DNA of 64,000 nt from CAZCQG01 sp964500775 (GTDB taxonomy: Bacteria > Campylobacterota > Campylobacteria > Campylobacterales > CAZCQG01): NCBI GenBank assembly GCA_964500775.1, contig CAZCQG010000001.1, positions 1 through 64,000 on the forward strand. The letters run 5' to 3'. The notes under the pieces are model-generated. The model saw only the letters and a program-made list of their open reading frames with translations, searched no databases and had not been told where the DNA came from. A program made the position numbers and the translations under genes. Each line of letters starts with the position of its first letter. Position 1 is the first letter of the stretch. Shown here in pieces: positions 1 through 7,778 of this stretch.

Positions 1-2
1 TG

Positions 3-326
3 CTGCTCTGTTCTCCTGCTCTCCCCGCCACCCCGTCCCGTATCATCCCCGCCCAAACTCTTTTTCGACAATGGTTTATCGAAGAAGCAAAAGAGGAGTG
101 GGAAGTTGGAATTTTAGATGATATTGTTGATTTTAATCCATCATACAAGCTCAAACAAGGAGAATTGGCAACATATCTTGCAATGGAAAGTGTGCAAACA
201 GATAAAAGTAGTGCAAGTGGATGGTATAAAAGAGAAGTAGCATCTGGTGCTAAATTTATGAACAATGACACATTATTGGCAAGAATTACGCCAAGTTTAG
301 AAAATGGAAAAACCGATATTATGTAG
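3..326 (+). pseudogene. hsdS: Type I restriction specificity subunit HsdS, N-terminal part (interrupted, 5' end outside window)
   Basis: HsdS selects the DNA target of a type I restriction-modification complex. The open frame runs from the window edge and shows the central conserved segment typical of HsdS (LFRQWFIEEAKEEWEVG), then the beginning of the second target-recognition domain (VDFNPSYKLK ... ARITPSLENGKT). Genuine hsdS sequence stops at 313. From 314 the frame enters the left inverted repeat of a transposon and ends at a TAG at 324-326 after three foreign residues. The other half of the gene lies at 7404-7778. The surviving part would contain the first recognition domain and the central repeat, so a truncated one-domain specificity protein could be made. 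The 5' end, and probably hsdM, lie outside the window. Confidence 0.85.
306..313. repeat. Target-site duplication, left copy
   Basis: The 8-bp sequence GGAAAAAC abuts the left inverted repeat and recurs at 7404-7411 beyond the right end. Both copies lie in hsdS coding sequence. Confidence 0.9.
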
Positions 327-335
327 CAGTTGCAC
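314..335 (+). repeat. Left terminal inverted repeat of the IS1595-family element
   Basis: These 22 bp are the exact reverse complement of 7382-7403. The stop codon that truncates the N-terminal part of hsdS lies inside this repeat (324-326). Confidence 0.93.
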
Positions 336-389
336 CTAGACGCTCCTGAAATATTCCCTTAGAATATCCCGTAAAAAAGGAGTTCTACG

Positions 390-833
390 ATGTCCACGCC
401 AATCCTACCACCCGATGATCTCCTGTTGATTCAATCACTTCGCCATAAAAAAGAAGCCATCCATGAAAAGGTTGCAGTGCTTAAAGAAGAGATAGCTCGC
501 CTATCTAGCGGATTACCCCATATTGAGGCTACCATCACGTTACTTTTAGGCGATAAGATCAAACAAAAGCGTCACCGATCCTCACAAACTTTCTATTTTA
601 AGGGCGGTGAAGGCAAAAAGCACTGCTTGGATGTCTTGAGAGGGGCTGATAGTCCGATAGATACTGGCAAGGTTACACTTGCCGTTATTCCTCGGGCAGG
701 GTTTGATAAAGAGACGCTAGATTTTAAAAGCTTTCAGAAGAGTATCTTGAACATATTGAAAGGTTTGGAATCAAGAGGATTGATAAAAGTAGCTAGACGG
801 GAGGGTATGGGCTTTTTATGGGAGGTGGTGTAG
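390..833 (+). CDS. Transposon-borne protein of unknown function, coiled coil plus possible winged helix
   Basis: I do not recognise a family for this 147-aa protein. Residues 15-50 look like an amphipathic coiled coil (KKEAIHEKVAVLKEEIARL). The C-terminal 50 residues (KSFQKSILNILKGLESRGLI, then a basic turn and a short beta-like end) have the look of a winged-helix DNA-binding unit. An AAGGAG ribosome site lies about 9 bases before the ATG. It is the first gene inside the left end of the transposon and converges on the transposase, with only 5 bases between their stops. It may be a transposition accessory or regulatory protein; that is inference from position only. Confidence 0.6.
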   Translation: MSTPILPPDDLLLIQSLRHKKEAIHEKVAVLKEEIARLSSGLPHIEATITLLLGDKIKQKRHRSSQTFYFKGGEGKKHCLDVLRGADSPIDTGKVTLAVIPRAGFDKETLDFKSFQKSILNILKGLESRGLIKVARREGMGFLWEVV

Positions 834-838
834 GTACT

Positions 839-1876
839 CTATGCTCCCAACCTCTCCGTGCACCGCTTATTCCCCTGCCAGTATCCACACCATTCGTTTG
901 AAACAGGCGTGCTGCCACATTTATGCGTAATATCTTCAAATATCATACCATTATCCCATCGTCTAGTATCTTCTCGATAGGCAATCTCATTAGCATAGTT
1001 TGATAGGTAGAGGTTACCGATCTTGTGAAGCTGTCCGTACTGCATACGTCTAAAACGTGCATTGTAAGATTCACTCTGGTTATTGCAAGCCCCGTCGATA
1101 CTGGAGTATTCTTCTTGGTGATTCACGCGCTTCATTTCAAAGAGTCCGTGCATATCATCATACCCTACTGCTTCATCCGTATGGACAACAGAACCTCGTT
1201 TGATATATTGTCTGGCAAGTTTTAACAAGTCTCTGGAATTTTCACTCTTAAGAACAAAGGCTTTGGTTTTGATGGCACCTTTGAGCATAAGCGGATAGCT
1301 GTCAAGCAGCATGGCTTCATCCGCTCTTTGGCGCATAGAGATCACCACTCGTTTATCTGGCTTGTATATCTTTCTTCTATCTACGCGGTCGTTGATGTTA
1401 TTCTTTGGGCGGATGTAGTGGTTCACATAAACGCCGTCCATCTCCACTACGCCTTCGATCTCGCTATCGTCTTTGTGCTCCATAAGCGACTCTCTGATCT
1501 TGTGAGCCAGCACGAACGCCGTCTTGTATTGGCAATCGAGATCACGGCTCAATTGTAAGGCGCTGATAGATTTTACCGCATTGGTAAAAAGCGCGATGGC
1601 GATCAGATAGACTTTAAGTGGTAGCTTATGATTAGAAAAGATGGTACCGCTTGTGACACTAAACACATAATTACACTCTTTGCATCTAAATTGTTTTCTT
1701 GAAGGTCTAGCATAGCATTTGCCCACATTACCGCAGATAGGGCAGATTGGATTACCATTATTGGAACTCCACCGTATATCGGCAAAGAGTTTATGCGCCG
1801 CCTCATCACTCATCATAGCCAACTTGATCGGGTTTAACTTCCGTGCTTGTGTCGATAATAAAAAGTGCTGTGCCAT
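839..1876 (-). CDS. IS1595-family (ISXO2-like) transposase
   Basis: DDE transposase of 345 aa that would cut and join the ends of the 314-7403 element. The N-terminal region has a zinc ribbon with Cys45, Cys48, Cys65 and Cys68 (CPIC ... CKEC), as usual for this family. The RNase H-like catalytic core follows, with candidate triad Asp147 (VEMDGVY), Asp234 (VHTDEAVGY) and Glu269 (NNQSESYNARFRR). The C-terminal helix YLSNYANEIAYRED fits the family end motif. The gene is full length and undisturbed, so the element may still be active. It reads toward the left end, opposite to the cargo. An AAAGGAG-like site precedes the ATG. Confidence 0.92.
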   Translation of the reverse strand: MAQHFLLSTQARKLNPIKLAMMSDEAAHKLFADIRWSSNNGNPICPICGNVGKCYARPSRKQFRCKECNYVFSVTSGTIFSNHKLPLKVYLIAIALFTNAVKSISALQLSRDLDCQYKTAFVLAHKIRESLMEHKDDSEIEGVVEMDGVYVNHYIRPKNNINDRVDRRKIYKPDKRVVISMRQRADEAMLLDSYPLMLKGAIKTKAFVLKSENSRDLLKLARQYIKRGSVVHTDEAVGYDDMHGLFEMKRVNHQEEYSSIDGACNNQSESYNARFRRMQYGQLHKIGNLYLSNYANEIAYREDTRRWDNGMIFEDITHKCGSTPVSNEWCGYWQGNKRCTERLGA

Positions 1877-2090
1877 AATCGCTCCTTTCTAATCGTATTC
1901 GATAGGTAGTATATCATTTTTGATTAGAAGTGTCAATACTTTTCTATTCATAAGAGATATTTAACTACCGATATTGATTAGTATAGAGTGTCAAATAGAC
2001 AACGTAACGTCTGTTTTTCAGAAGTTTCTTTATACGAGATTAAGCATTATCTATCTATCATTATTGAATAGCTAACTATTGGAGTGATAG

Positions 2091-2321
2091 ATGACTGATA
2101 CTGAATGGAAAGATTACGTCAAAGGGATGGTAAAAGCAGAGATCAAGCGCCGCAATATGACTGTCAAGCAAGTGTGCGAAATACTCAACCAACCGGAATA
2201 CAACGAACCACTCAATGAAGATGCGTTCAATAACAAGCTCAGTCGCGGAGGCTTTAGTGCCGTATTTTTTATGAAAGTGATGAAGGCATTAGGTGTGCGG
2301 GATGTGAGGGTGGAGTTATAG
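2091..2321 (+). CDS. DUF6471 small protein, copy 1
   Basis: 76-aa protein with the features I associate with DUF6471: WKDYVKGMVKAEIKRRNMTV, then an asparagine-rich helix, N-N-K-L-S-R-G-G-F-S-A and a hydrophobic FFMKVMKALG end. The family has no established role; its layout resembles a small helical HTH-like DNA-binding protein. A GGAG site lies 7 bases before the ATG. It is the first rightward gene after the transposase and is separated from the second DUF6471 gene by a perfect 44-bp palindrome, which suggests a regulatory function for the methylase-HerA-NurA operon (inference). Confidence 0.75.
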   Translation: MTDTEWKDYVKGMVKAEIKRRNMTVKQVCEILNQPEYNEPLNEDAFNNKLSRGGFSAVFFMKVMKALGVRDVRVEL

Positions 2322-2327
2322 AATGGT

Positions 2328-2371
2328 AAACATATCATATATGTAATAAATATTACATATATGATATGTTT
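2328..2371. promoter_or_regulatory. Perfect 44-bp palindrome (21-bp arms) between the two DUF6471 genes
   Basis: Arm 2328-2348 is the exact reverse complement of 2351-2371, with only two bases (AA) between them. The sequence is almost entirely A/T apart from a few C/G steps. It starts 7 bases after the stop of the first DUF6471 gene and ends 70 bases before the second. It could be an operator for a dimeric regulator, a hairpin controlling read-through into the operon, or a cruciform. It is too symmetric to be chance. Confidence 0.8.
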
Positions 2372-2441
2372 TATATTTGTTCTAGGATATTTTTATCTAT
2401 TTATAAATATAGAACAGTAGAATAACTAAGGATAAACTGAA

Positions 2442-2687
2442 ATGCATCAAACAGTTTGGGCAAGCAGAGCAAAAAGTCTACTTAAAGCCGAAATTAAAAA
2501 GAATGATATCACTTATGGTCAATTAGTTATAAAACTAAAAAGCATTGGTGTGGATGAGACAGTAGAAAATTTAACAACAAAAATCAATCGAGGAACATTT
2601 AGTGCAATCTTCTTTTTGCAGTGTCTTTCGGCTATGGGTTCCGAGGAAATCGTGATGAATAATCTTGGATCTGATTATGATTCCTAA
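2442..2687 (+). CDS. DUF6471 small protein, copy 2
   Basis: 81-aa protein closely patterned on the previous DUF6471 gene: WASRAKSLLKAEIKKNDITY, LKSIGVDETVENLTTKINRG, then TFSAIFFLQCLSAMG. The two copies are divergent rather than recent duplicates. Its 3' end overlaps the methyltransferase start (ATG at 2677 within this gene, stop at 2685-2687), so translation of the two is probably coupled. That ties the DUF6471 protein to the methylase module. Molecular role unknown. Confidence 0.75.
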   Translation: MHQTVWASRAKSLLKAEIKKNDITYGQLVIKLKSIGVDETVENLTTKINRGTFSAIFFLQCLSAMGSEEIVMNNLGSDYDS

Positions 2688-3954
2688 TCTGGCTTATATA
2701 GACAATAAAATAGCTGACATAGATGTCTCCTTGTATAAAAATATCTCCTTTAAAAGGTTTTCTAAAATTCATCAAATTACAGCTTACCTAGCTATGTTCC
2801 CCCCAAGCCTGCCAAATTATTTCATACAGAAGTTTTCTAAAAAAGAAGATCTGGTGTTTGATCCTTTTTCAGGAAGGGGAACTACTGTGTTTGAGTCATG
2901 TCGTTTAGGGCGCATCGGCATAGGTAATGATCTCAATCCTTTAGCTGTTTGCTTAACCAAAGCAAAGGCTAACCTGCCACTCAATATTAAGAGTGTTCAT
3001 CGCCGTATTGATACACTAGAGAATGAATATACGGCACCTTGCATCAGTGGTATATCGGATGATATTTACATGCTCTACGATGAGAACACAACACTTCCTC
3101 AATTGGTCTATTTAAAAAAAACTCTAAATAAAAACAATAAAATAGATAACTTTTTATTAGCTATCTTGACAGGTCTGATGCACGGAAAGCATCGAAAAGA
3201 TGGTTCATCAATTTATTGTAGTATTGATATGCCTAACACTTTTAGCATGTCTCCAAACTATGTCAAGAATTTCATCAAAAAGCATTCCCTAACAAAGCCG
3301 AAGCAAAATGTATTTTATCTTATGCGAGATAGAATTAATAATATACTGAGCGAATATTCCGAGACCGAAGTGCAACAAAACGATTTAAAGACACTGAAAA
3401 ATTATGTCAAGGGTACATGTTTTGATGTGGATGCTATCAAGAGCTCGGACAAGGTAGTTCGCAAATATGGTCGTCATTCCGTCAAACTCATCATCACCTC
3501 TCCACCTTACTTGAAGGTGATTAATTATGGGAAATTCAACTGGATCAGATTGTGGCTCCTAGATGAAGATACTAAAAGTATTGACAAGAATGTAGGCATT
3601 TATCATAAAACCCAAAGACAGAACCTCAATGACAACATGAACCTTACTAAATATGCAACCTATATGCAAAACCTATTCAACAGTTGGGATGATGTTTTGT
3701 GCACTAACGGATACGCATTTGTCGTAATCGGTGATGTGATCGAGCCGAAAAAAGAACAAGGACTGAATCTAGCTTTGGAAACATGGGAATTCATTGAGAA
3801 AAATGGAGGATGCAAGTTGGAACTGGTCGATATCCTGTCAGATAATCTGCACGATGAAAAGGATAAGAAGGTAACCCGTATTTGGGGTAATAAAAAAGGG
3901 AGAGCAACAGAAGTGGACAGAATTATGGTATTAAGAAGGAAAACGGATGGCTGA
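2677..3954 (+). CDS. DNA methyltransferase, SPPY type (N4-cytosine or N6-adenine)
   Basis: S-adenosylmethionine-dependent DNA amino-methyltransferase of about 425 aa. The cofactor motif I is D-P-F-S-G-R-G-T-T (about residue 62), followed by an acidic segment with N-D-L-N-P for the cofactor ribose. The catalytic motif IV T-S-P-P-Y is at about residues 274-278. The order I before IV and the SPPY signature favour N4-cytosine methylation, though N6-adenine is possible. I start at ATG 2677, inside the preceding gene, not at the upstream in-frame TTG (2665). The stop overlaps the HerA start by 8 bases. In this module it would mark host DNA so that the HerA-NurA pair spares it (inference). Confidence 0.88.
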   Translation: MIPNLAYIDNKIADIDVSLYKNISFKRFSKIHQITAYLAMFPPSLPNYFIQKFSKKEDLVFDPFSGRGTTVFESCRLGRIGIGNDLNPLAVCLTKAKANLPLNIKSVHRRIDTLENEYTAPCISGISDDIYMLYDENTTLPQLVYLKKTLNKNNKIDNFLLAILTGLMHGKHRKDGSSIYCSIDMPNTFSMSPNYVKNFIKKHSLTKPKQNVFYLMRDRINNILSEYSETEVQQNDLKTLKNYVKGTCFDVDAIKSSDKVVRKYGRHSVKLIITSPPYLKVINYGKFNWIRLWLLDEDTKSIDKNVGIYHKTQRQNLNDNMNLTKYATYMQNLFNSWDDVLCTNGYAFVVIGDVIEPKKEQGLNLALETWEFIEKNGGCKLELVDILSDNLHDEKDKKVTRIWGNKKGRATEVDRIMVLRRKTDG

Positions 3955-5938
3955 TAATCAATCAATCTTGGATGATCTTTCCGAAAACAAACTGGATAAG
4001 CGTAATAACCTCGGGTTTTTTGAATCCATTGAGCATAACGATGAAAAGTTTGTCGGGTTTACCTATGAACTGGATTATCAGAACGCGAAGATTCTGACGA
4101 ACGACCAATGGAAACTGAATGTCAAAGGGGTTCCCCATGGAGCATTCCTGATGGCAATTTACAACAATGAACTCTCTAAGCACTCTAAAGAGGGGGTTCT
4201 GTTAAGAGTAATTGATATTGCACGCATTCCCCAATCAAGCATGATTATTGAATCCATGATCGATACCTATATGGAGCAACCCGAAGCTAGAAAAAGTTTA
4301 TCACCTGACACTTATACCAAGAACTATTACCAATTCTCCGGTCTGGAGTGCCGTATCCTAGGAACATTTTTTATTGAGGATGACAAACTGAAATTCGGGA
4401 CGGATTTAGAAAACTTTCTTGGAGCACACAAATATAAGGTTTTCAAACCCTCCAAAGATGAATTGAGTCAAATCGTAAATTCCAAGAATCAAAAAGAGAT
4501 CGATGAGATCAATTTAGAGGTCAGAATCGGCGAATTACGCTACTCATCCAGTAAATCCTACACACTGATGGGACAGGAAGAGTATTCAGTACCGATCATT
4601 ATCAAACCAAACGATATTGTAGCAAGAAGGACAGCCTTTTTTGGTATGACACGCACAGGTAAGTCTAACACCATCAAAATCGTGATGAGTGCTATTGTAG
4701 AGCTGAATAAGAAATTCCTCGAATATAACGCCTCCAAAAATTTACGGGATGGCAACGAAGAGTTTAAAAAGCCTATTGGGCAGATCGTTTTTGATATCAA
4801 CGGTGAATATACGTTCTTGAACAAGCAGGATAGATTTTCCATCTACGACAAGTTCAAAAAGGACAAACTGGTTATCCGTTATTCGGTGTCCCCCAAGAAG
4901 GTTGACAAATACGATGATGTTCGAGCTCTGCAATACAATTTCCATGATGATGAACTCCTAGAAGAGACGTTTGACCTGCTGTGTGAGCAATTTTTGAACG
5001 ATAACCGCCAGTTCATTAACACATTCAAGAACGTCAAAATGTTTGATACATCGTTTGAAGAGGACGATGATCTTGACGAAAAACAGAAAATGTTTATCAG
5101 GAACAGTAACCAACGAAAAAAAGCCCTCTACAAATGTATTTTATACCGAGCCGGTTTTTTACCCCCAACAAATAGAAACAGACTGTTTTTTAAAGGCGTT
5201 GATGGTGCATCTATTTCTAATCCTAAAGAAGGTCTTTCTTTTGATCAGGCCTGCAAATGGTTTGAGGTAAATTATGAACTTATGCAAAGTGTGAAATCCA
5301 GCTCCACGGATTTACAAGTTTGGGATCAAGATTATGATGCTTTGTACAATATGCTACTTGCAAGAAAAGGTGGTGGTTTTAAAGTCTTAATCGAATTTTC
5401 AAAACTTCACTCTCCCAAAGGTATTGATGACTATAAAAAACAAATTGATACCTTCTTGCGTGATGGAAAAATTGTCTTGGTTGATCTGTCCAGTGCCAGT
5501 GAACAGATTCAGAGAACCTATATCACCAAACTCTGTACACACATCTTCAGTAATTCGATGGAAAAGTTTACGAACGATGATGAGCCCGAATTTATACAGA
5601 TGTATTTCGAGGAAGCGCACAATATTTTTCCAAAGGATGACAAAGACCTCAAGAGTATCTATAATAGGTTGGCAAAGGAAGGAGCAAAACTCAAACTGGG
5701 TATCAGCTATTCAACCCAGGAAGTGAGCTCCATTTCACCCAGTATTCTCAAAAATACGCAGAACTGGTTTATTTCCCACCTGAACAACCGTGACGAGATT
5801 AAAGCCTTGGAAAAATATTATGATTTCGGTGATTTTAACGACAGCATTATGCGCAACAGCGACATAGGTTATGCTCGGATCAAAACCTACTCAAACAACT
5901 TCATTATTCCCGTACAGATAGACGAGTTCAAGGCGTAG
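3947..5938 (+). CDS. HerA-family ATPase / DNA translocase
   Basis: HerA proteins are FtsK-like hexameric ATPases that pump DNA and work with NurA nucleases. This 663-aa protein has an N-terminal HAS-barrel-like region, a Walker A motif G-M-T-R-T-G-K-S at residues 233-240, and a Walker B MYFEEAHNIF with the catalytic acidic pair at about 555-556. The end segment KLGISYSTQEVSSISPSIL followed by NRDEI matches the sensor and arginine-finger part of HerA. A region of about 200 aa between Walker A and B is longer than in archaeal HerA and may hold a specificity insert. The RBS GAAGGA precedes the ATG and the start overlaps the methylase stop. The stop is one base before the NurA-like gene. Confidence 0.88.
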   Translation: MADNQSILDDLSENKLDKRNNLGFFESIEHNDEKFVGFTYELDYQNAKILTNDQWKLNVKGVPHGAFLMAIYNNELSKHSKEGVLLRVIDIARIPQSSMIIESMIDTYMEQPEARKSLSPDTYTKNYYQFSGLECRILGTFFIEDDKLKFGTDLENFLGAHKYKVFKPSKDELSQIVNSKNQKEIDEINLEVRIGELRYSSSKSYTLMGQEEYSVPIIIKPNDIVARRTAFFGMTRTGKSNTIKIVMSAIVELNKKFLEYNASKNLRDGNEEFKKPIGQIVFDINGEYTFLNKQDRFSIYDKFKKDKLVIRYSVSPKKVDKYDDVRALQYNFHDDELLEETFDLLCEQFLNDNRQFINTFKNVKMFDTSFEEDDDLDEKQKMFIRNSNQRKKALYKCILYRAGFLPPTNRNRLFFKGVDGASISNPKEGLSFDQACKWFEVNYELMQSVKSSSTDLQVWDQDYDALYNMLLARKGGGFKVLIEFSKLHSPKGIDDYKKQIDTFLRDGKIVLVDLSSASEQIQRTYITKLCTHIFSNSMEKFTNDDEPEFIQMYFEEAHNIFPKDDKDLKSIYNRLAKEGAKLKLGISYSTQEVSSISPSILKNTQNWFISHLNNRDEIKALEKYYDFGDFNDSIMRNSDIGYARIKTYSNNFIIPVQIDEFKA

Positions 5939-5939
5939 G

Positions 5940-7337
5940 ATGTCATATATTAAGGAAAAGGCTTCAAAGTTCAATCATCAGTACATCATTAATGATCCGT
6001 GTGTGAAAGCATATTTGAAAAAATGCTATATCCCTGATGTCGAACACCTATCAGACACCGATTTCAAAGATTTTTCTATCAATCTGGATACCATTCAAGA
6101 TCAGGTAGTGTCCGATATTGAAAAAATCGTTGTAGTGGATGGAGGATACCAGATTGTCACGATTAAAGACAACTATCCTTCTGCACAAATCGCTTTTTAC
6201 AGTGTGGGGCTCCTGACATTTTCCAAAGCCCTCCTGGATGAACTGGATGAGAAAGAGACGGTTGATCCTGATGATGTCGGACGACTAAAGAACCTTCATA
6301 AATTCCATTTTACACTGCCAGTAAAGATTATAAAGTTCAAAACTGGTAGCTTTACGGAAACCGTCAGAAAAACTATTTTTGATATTTTCAATGATAATAT
6401 TGTTTTCAAAGATGACAAAAACACTTCACTTCTAAACACGGTTAAATGGCTAATTTTTGAAGAGTATCACAACGATCTAAAAAAAGGTACTGGCACGTTT
6501 GACCTAGTTTGCCCTAGCTGCAGGAAGGCGGTTACCTTCAAAAAACAAGGTGCCTACAGTGATGAAATAAACAATTTTCATAAGTGCTCCTGCGGGGAGA
6601 TTGTTTATCTGACGGACATATTTCAGTTGCACGACATTGTGGATGACTTCAATGGGGCATCCGGAATTGTCTCTTATTTAATGAGTGTGTTTGAGATGGT
6701 TTTGATTTTAACATTATTTAGATATGCTCACGAAAACCACCGCGCCTCTTTTCTTGCCAAGTATCTTTTTATAAAAGATGGGTCACTAGCTTTATACAGT
6801 AAGTTGGATGACTTTGCATCCAAAAAAATCAGACCTTTTATTCAGGCATTACACAAAGCATCCTTGAAGGGTAAAAAAAGCTATATAAACCTTGTTGGAT
6901 TAGAAAAAAGTGGTATGTTTATTGAACATTTAATCAATATGGAAACTAAATTAGCTGATAATACTTTAGTGATTCCCAATCTTAATTACATTAAAAAATA
7001 TATTACAGGTGATACTTCGACTGTCTTTGGTGAAAGAACGTACTTTGGGACAAAGATGATTTATAAATTAGACGATAGCCTATCTTTTGTTGTTGACTTT
7101 CCATTGCCATGTATTGACGAAAATGGGAAATGTGTGTCTTATTCTAAATATATTGTTAAGCCCAAAGCGGAAGATTTTTTAAACATTAAAACGATTATCA
7201 AAATTCTATGTGACTTGCGTTGTGATATGTATAATAAATCATTTATTCCGGTGGCGTTGATTAATAAGCTAGTGTCACTATCAGACATCCCTGGTAGCAA
7301 GATGCTAACATTGTTTACCCGTGAATCGATAGAATAA
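5940..7337 (+). CDS. NurA-like nuclease with inserted zinc ribbon
   Basis: 465-aa protein placed one base after herA. It shows the scattered signature of the NurA fold: an early aspartate in a hydrophobic strand (IVVVDGGYQ, Asp67), a second acidic strand YLFIKDGSLALYSK with Asp280, and a downstream NLVGLEKSGMFIEHL helix segment with the conserved Lys-Ser. NurA enzymes are metal-dependent nucleases that resect or degrade DNA when driven by HerA. Unusually, a four-Cys zinc ribbon (CPSC at 191-194, CSC at 216-218) lies between the two catalytic halves. The family call rests on motif spacing plus the herA neighbour; I could not run a profile search. The gene ends 66 bp before the transposon's right end. 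Confidence 0.72.
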   Translation: MSYIKEKASKFNHQYIINDPCVKAYLKKCYIPDVEHLSDTDFKDFSINLDTIQDQVVSDIEKIVVVDGGYQIVTIKDNYPSAQIAFYSVGLLTFSKALLDELDEKETVDPDDVGRLKNLHKFHFTLPVKIIKFKTGSFTETVRKTIFDIFNDNIVFKDDKNTSLLNTVKWLIFEEYHNDLKKGTGTFDLVCPSCRKAVTFKKQGAYSDEINNFHKCSCGEIVYLTDIFQLHDIVDDFNGASGIVSYLMSVFEMVLILTLFRYAHENHRASFLAKYLFIKDGSLALYSKLDDFASKKIRPFIQALHKASLKGKKSYINLVGLEKSGMFIEHLINMETKLADNTLVIPNLNYIKKYITGDTSTVFGERTYFGTKMIYKLDDSLSFVVDFPLPCIDENGKCVSYSKYIVKPKAEDFLNIKTIIKILCDLRCDMYNKSFIPVALINKLVSLSDIPGSKMLTLFTRESIE

Positions 7338-7381
7338 TCTATAAAAAACCTCTTGCCAATGGATTATCTTTAAATGGGTTT

Positions 7382-7403
7382 GTGCAACTGCTACATAATA
7401 TCG
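7382..7403 (-). repeat. Right terminal inverted repeat of the IS1595-family element
   Basis: These 22 bp are the exact reverse complement of 314-335. An ATG at 7374-7376 just inside the element reads in frame through this repeat into the 3' half of hsdS. Confidence 0.93.
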
Positions 7404-7411
7404 GGAAAAAC
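7404..7411. repeat. Target-site duplication, right copy
   Basis: GGAAAAAC, identical to 306-313, directly follows the right inverted repeat of the transposon. Confidence 0.9.
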
Positions 7412-7778
7412 TGCATTTGTAGATTTTCTAGAAGATGATGAAATTGGTTGGGGTTCGACAGAATTTATAGTTATGAGAATGAAAGAAAACTATCATCCTT
7501 TTATATCTTATCTTATAGCAAGAAATCAAGACTTTAGAGATTTTGCAATCGGAAACATGACAGGCTCAACAGGACGACAACGAGCTCAAGCGGAAGATTT
7601 GAAGAAATATGAAATAGCCATTCCACCACTTGATGAAATTCAAAAACTCAATGAATTATTAGAGCCAATACCAATTAAGATAAAAGCAAATAGGCAACAA
7701 ATCCAAACACTTGAAAACTTGCGAGATACACTCTTGCCAAAGCTTTTGAGTGGGGAAGTGAGGGTGAAGAATGAATGA
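7404..7778 (+). pseudogene. hsdS: Type I restriction specificity subunit HsdS, C-terminal part
   Basis: Remainder of the interrupted hsdS. It continues the second recognition domain (GKTAFVDFLEDDEIGWGSTE, then MTGSTGRQR and IAIPPLDEIQ) and ends with the conserved coiled-coil tail QTLENLRDTLLPKLLSGEVR found at the end of nearly every HsdS. An ATG at 7374 inside the transposon opens this frame and would give a 134-aa protein with ten foreign residues at the start. No convincing ribosome site precedes it, so expression is uncertain. The stop overlaps the next gene (ATG 7771), showing the original operon continued rightward. Confidence 0.88.

Larger units (their letters stand above)
314..7403. 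mobile_element. IS1595-family transposon, 7,090 bp, carrying a methylase-HerA-NurA module
   Basis: The ends are perfect 22-bp inverted repeats (314-335 and 7382-7403; outermost bases CGATATTATGTAGCAG). They are flanked by an 8-bp direct duplication GGAAAAAC at 306-313 and 7404-7411. Removing the element and one copy of the duplication joins GGA AAA AC to T GCA TTT, which restores the hsdS reading frame through G-K-T-A-F-V. An IS1595/ISXO2-type DDE transposase lies inside at 839-1876. Eight-bp duplications, and members carrying passenger genes, are known for this family. Cargo is a 147-aa gene, two DUF6471 genes, a DNA methyltransferase, a HerA ATPase and a NurA-like nuclease. An alternative boundary one base further out on each side (23-bp repeats, 6-bp duplication) cannot be excluded. 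The intact ends suggest recent insertion. Confidence 0.93.

Noticed and set aside
1025..1809. Three open frames opposite or beside the transposase (1025-1225, 1328-1558, 1603-1809)
   Set aside because: They lie wholly within the transposase in other frames and lack ribosome sites or family features.
313..7404. Transposon boundary one base further out (23-bp ends, 6-bp duplication)
   Set aside because: It is formally possible, but the 8-bp duplication agrees with the IS1595 family, so 314-7403 is preferred.
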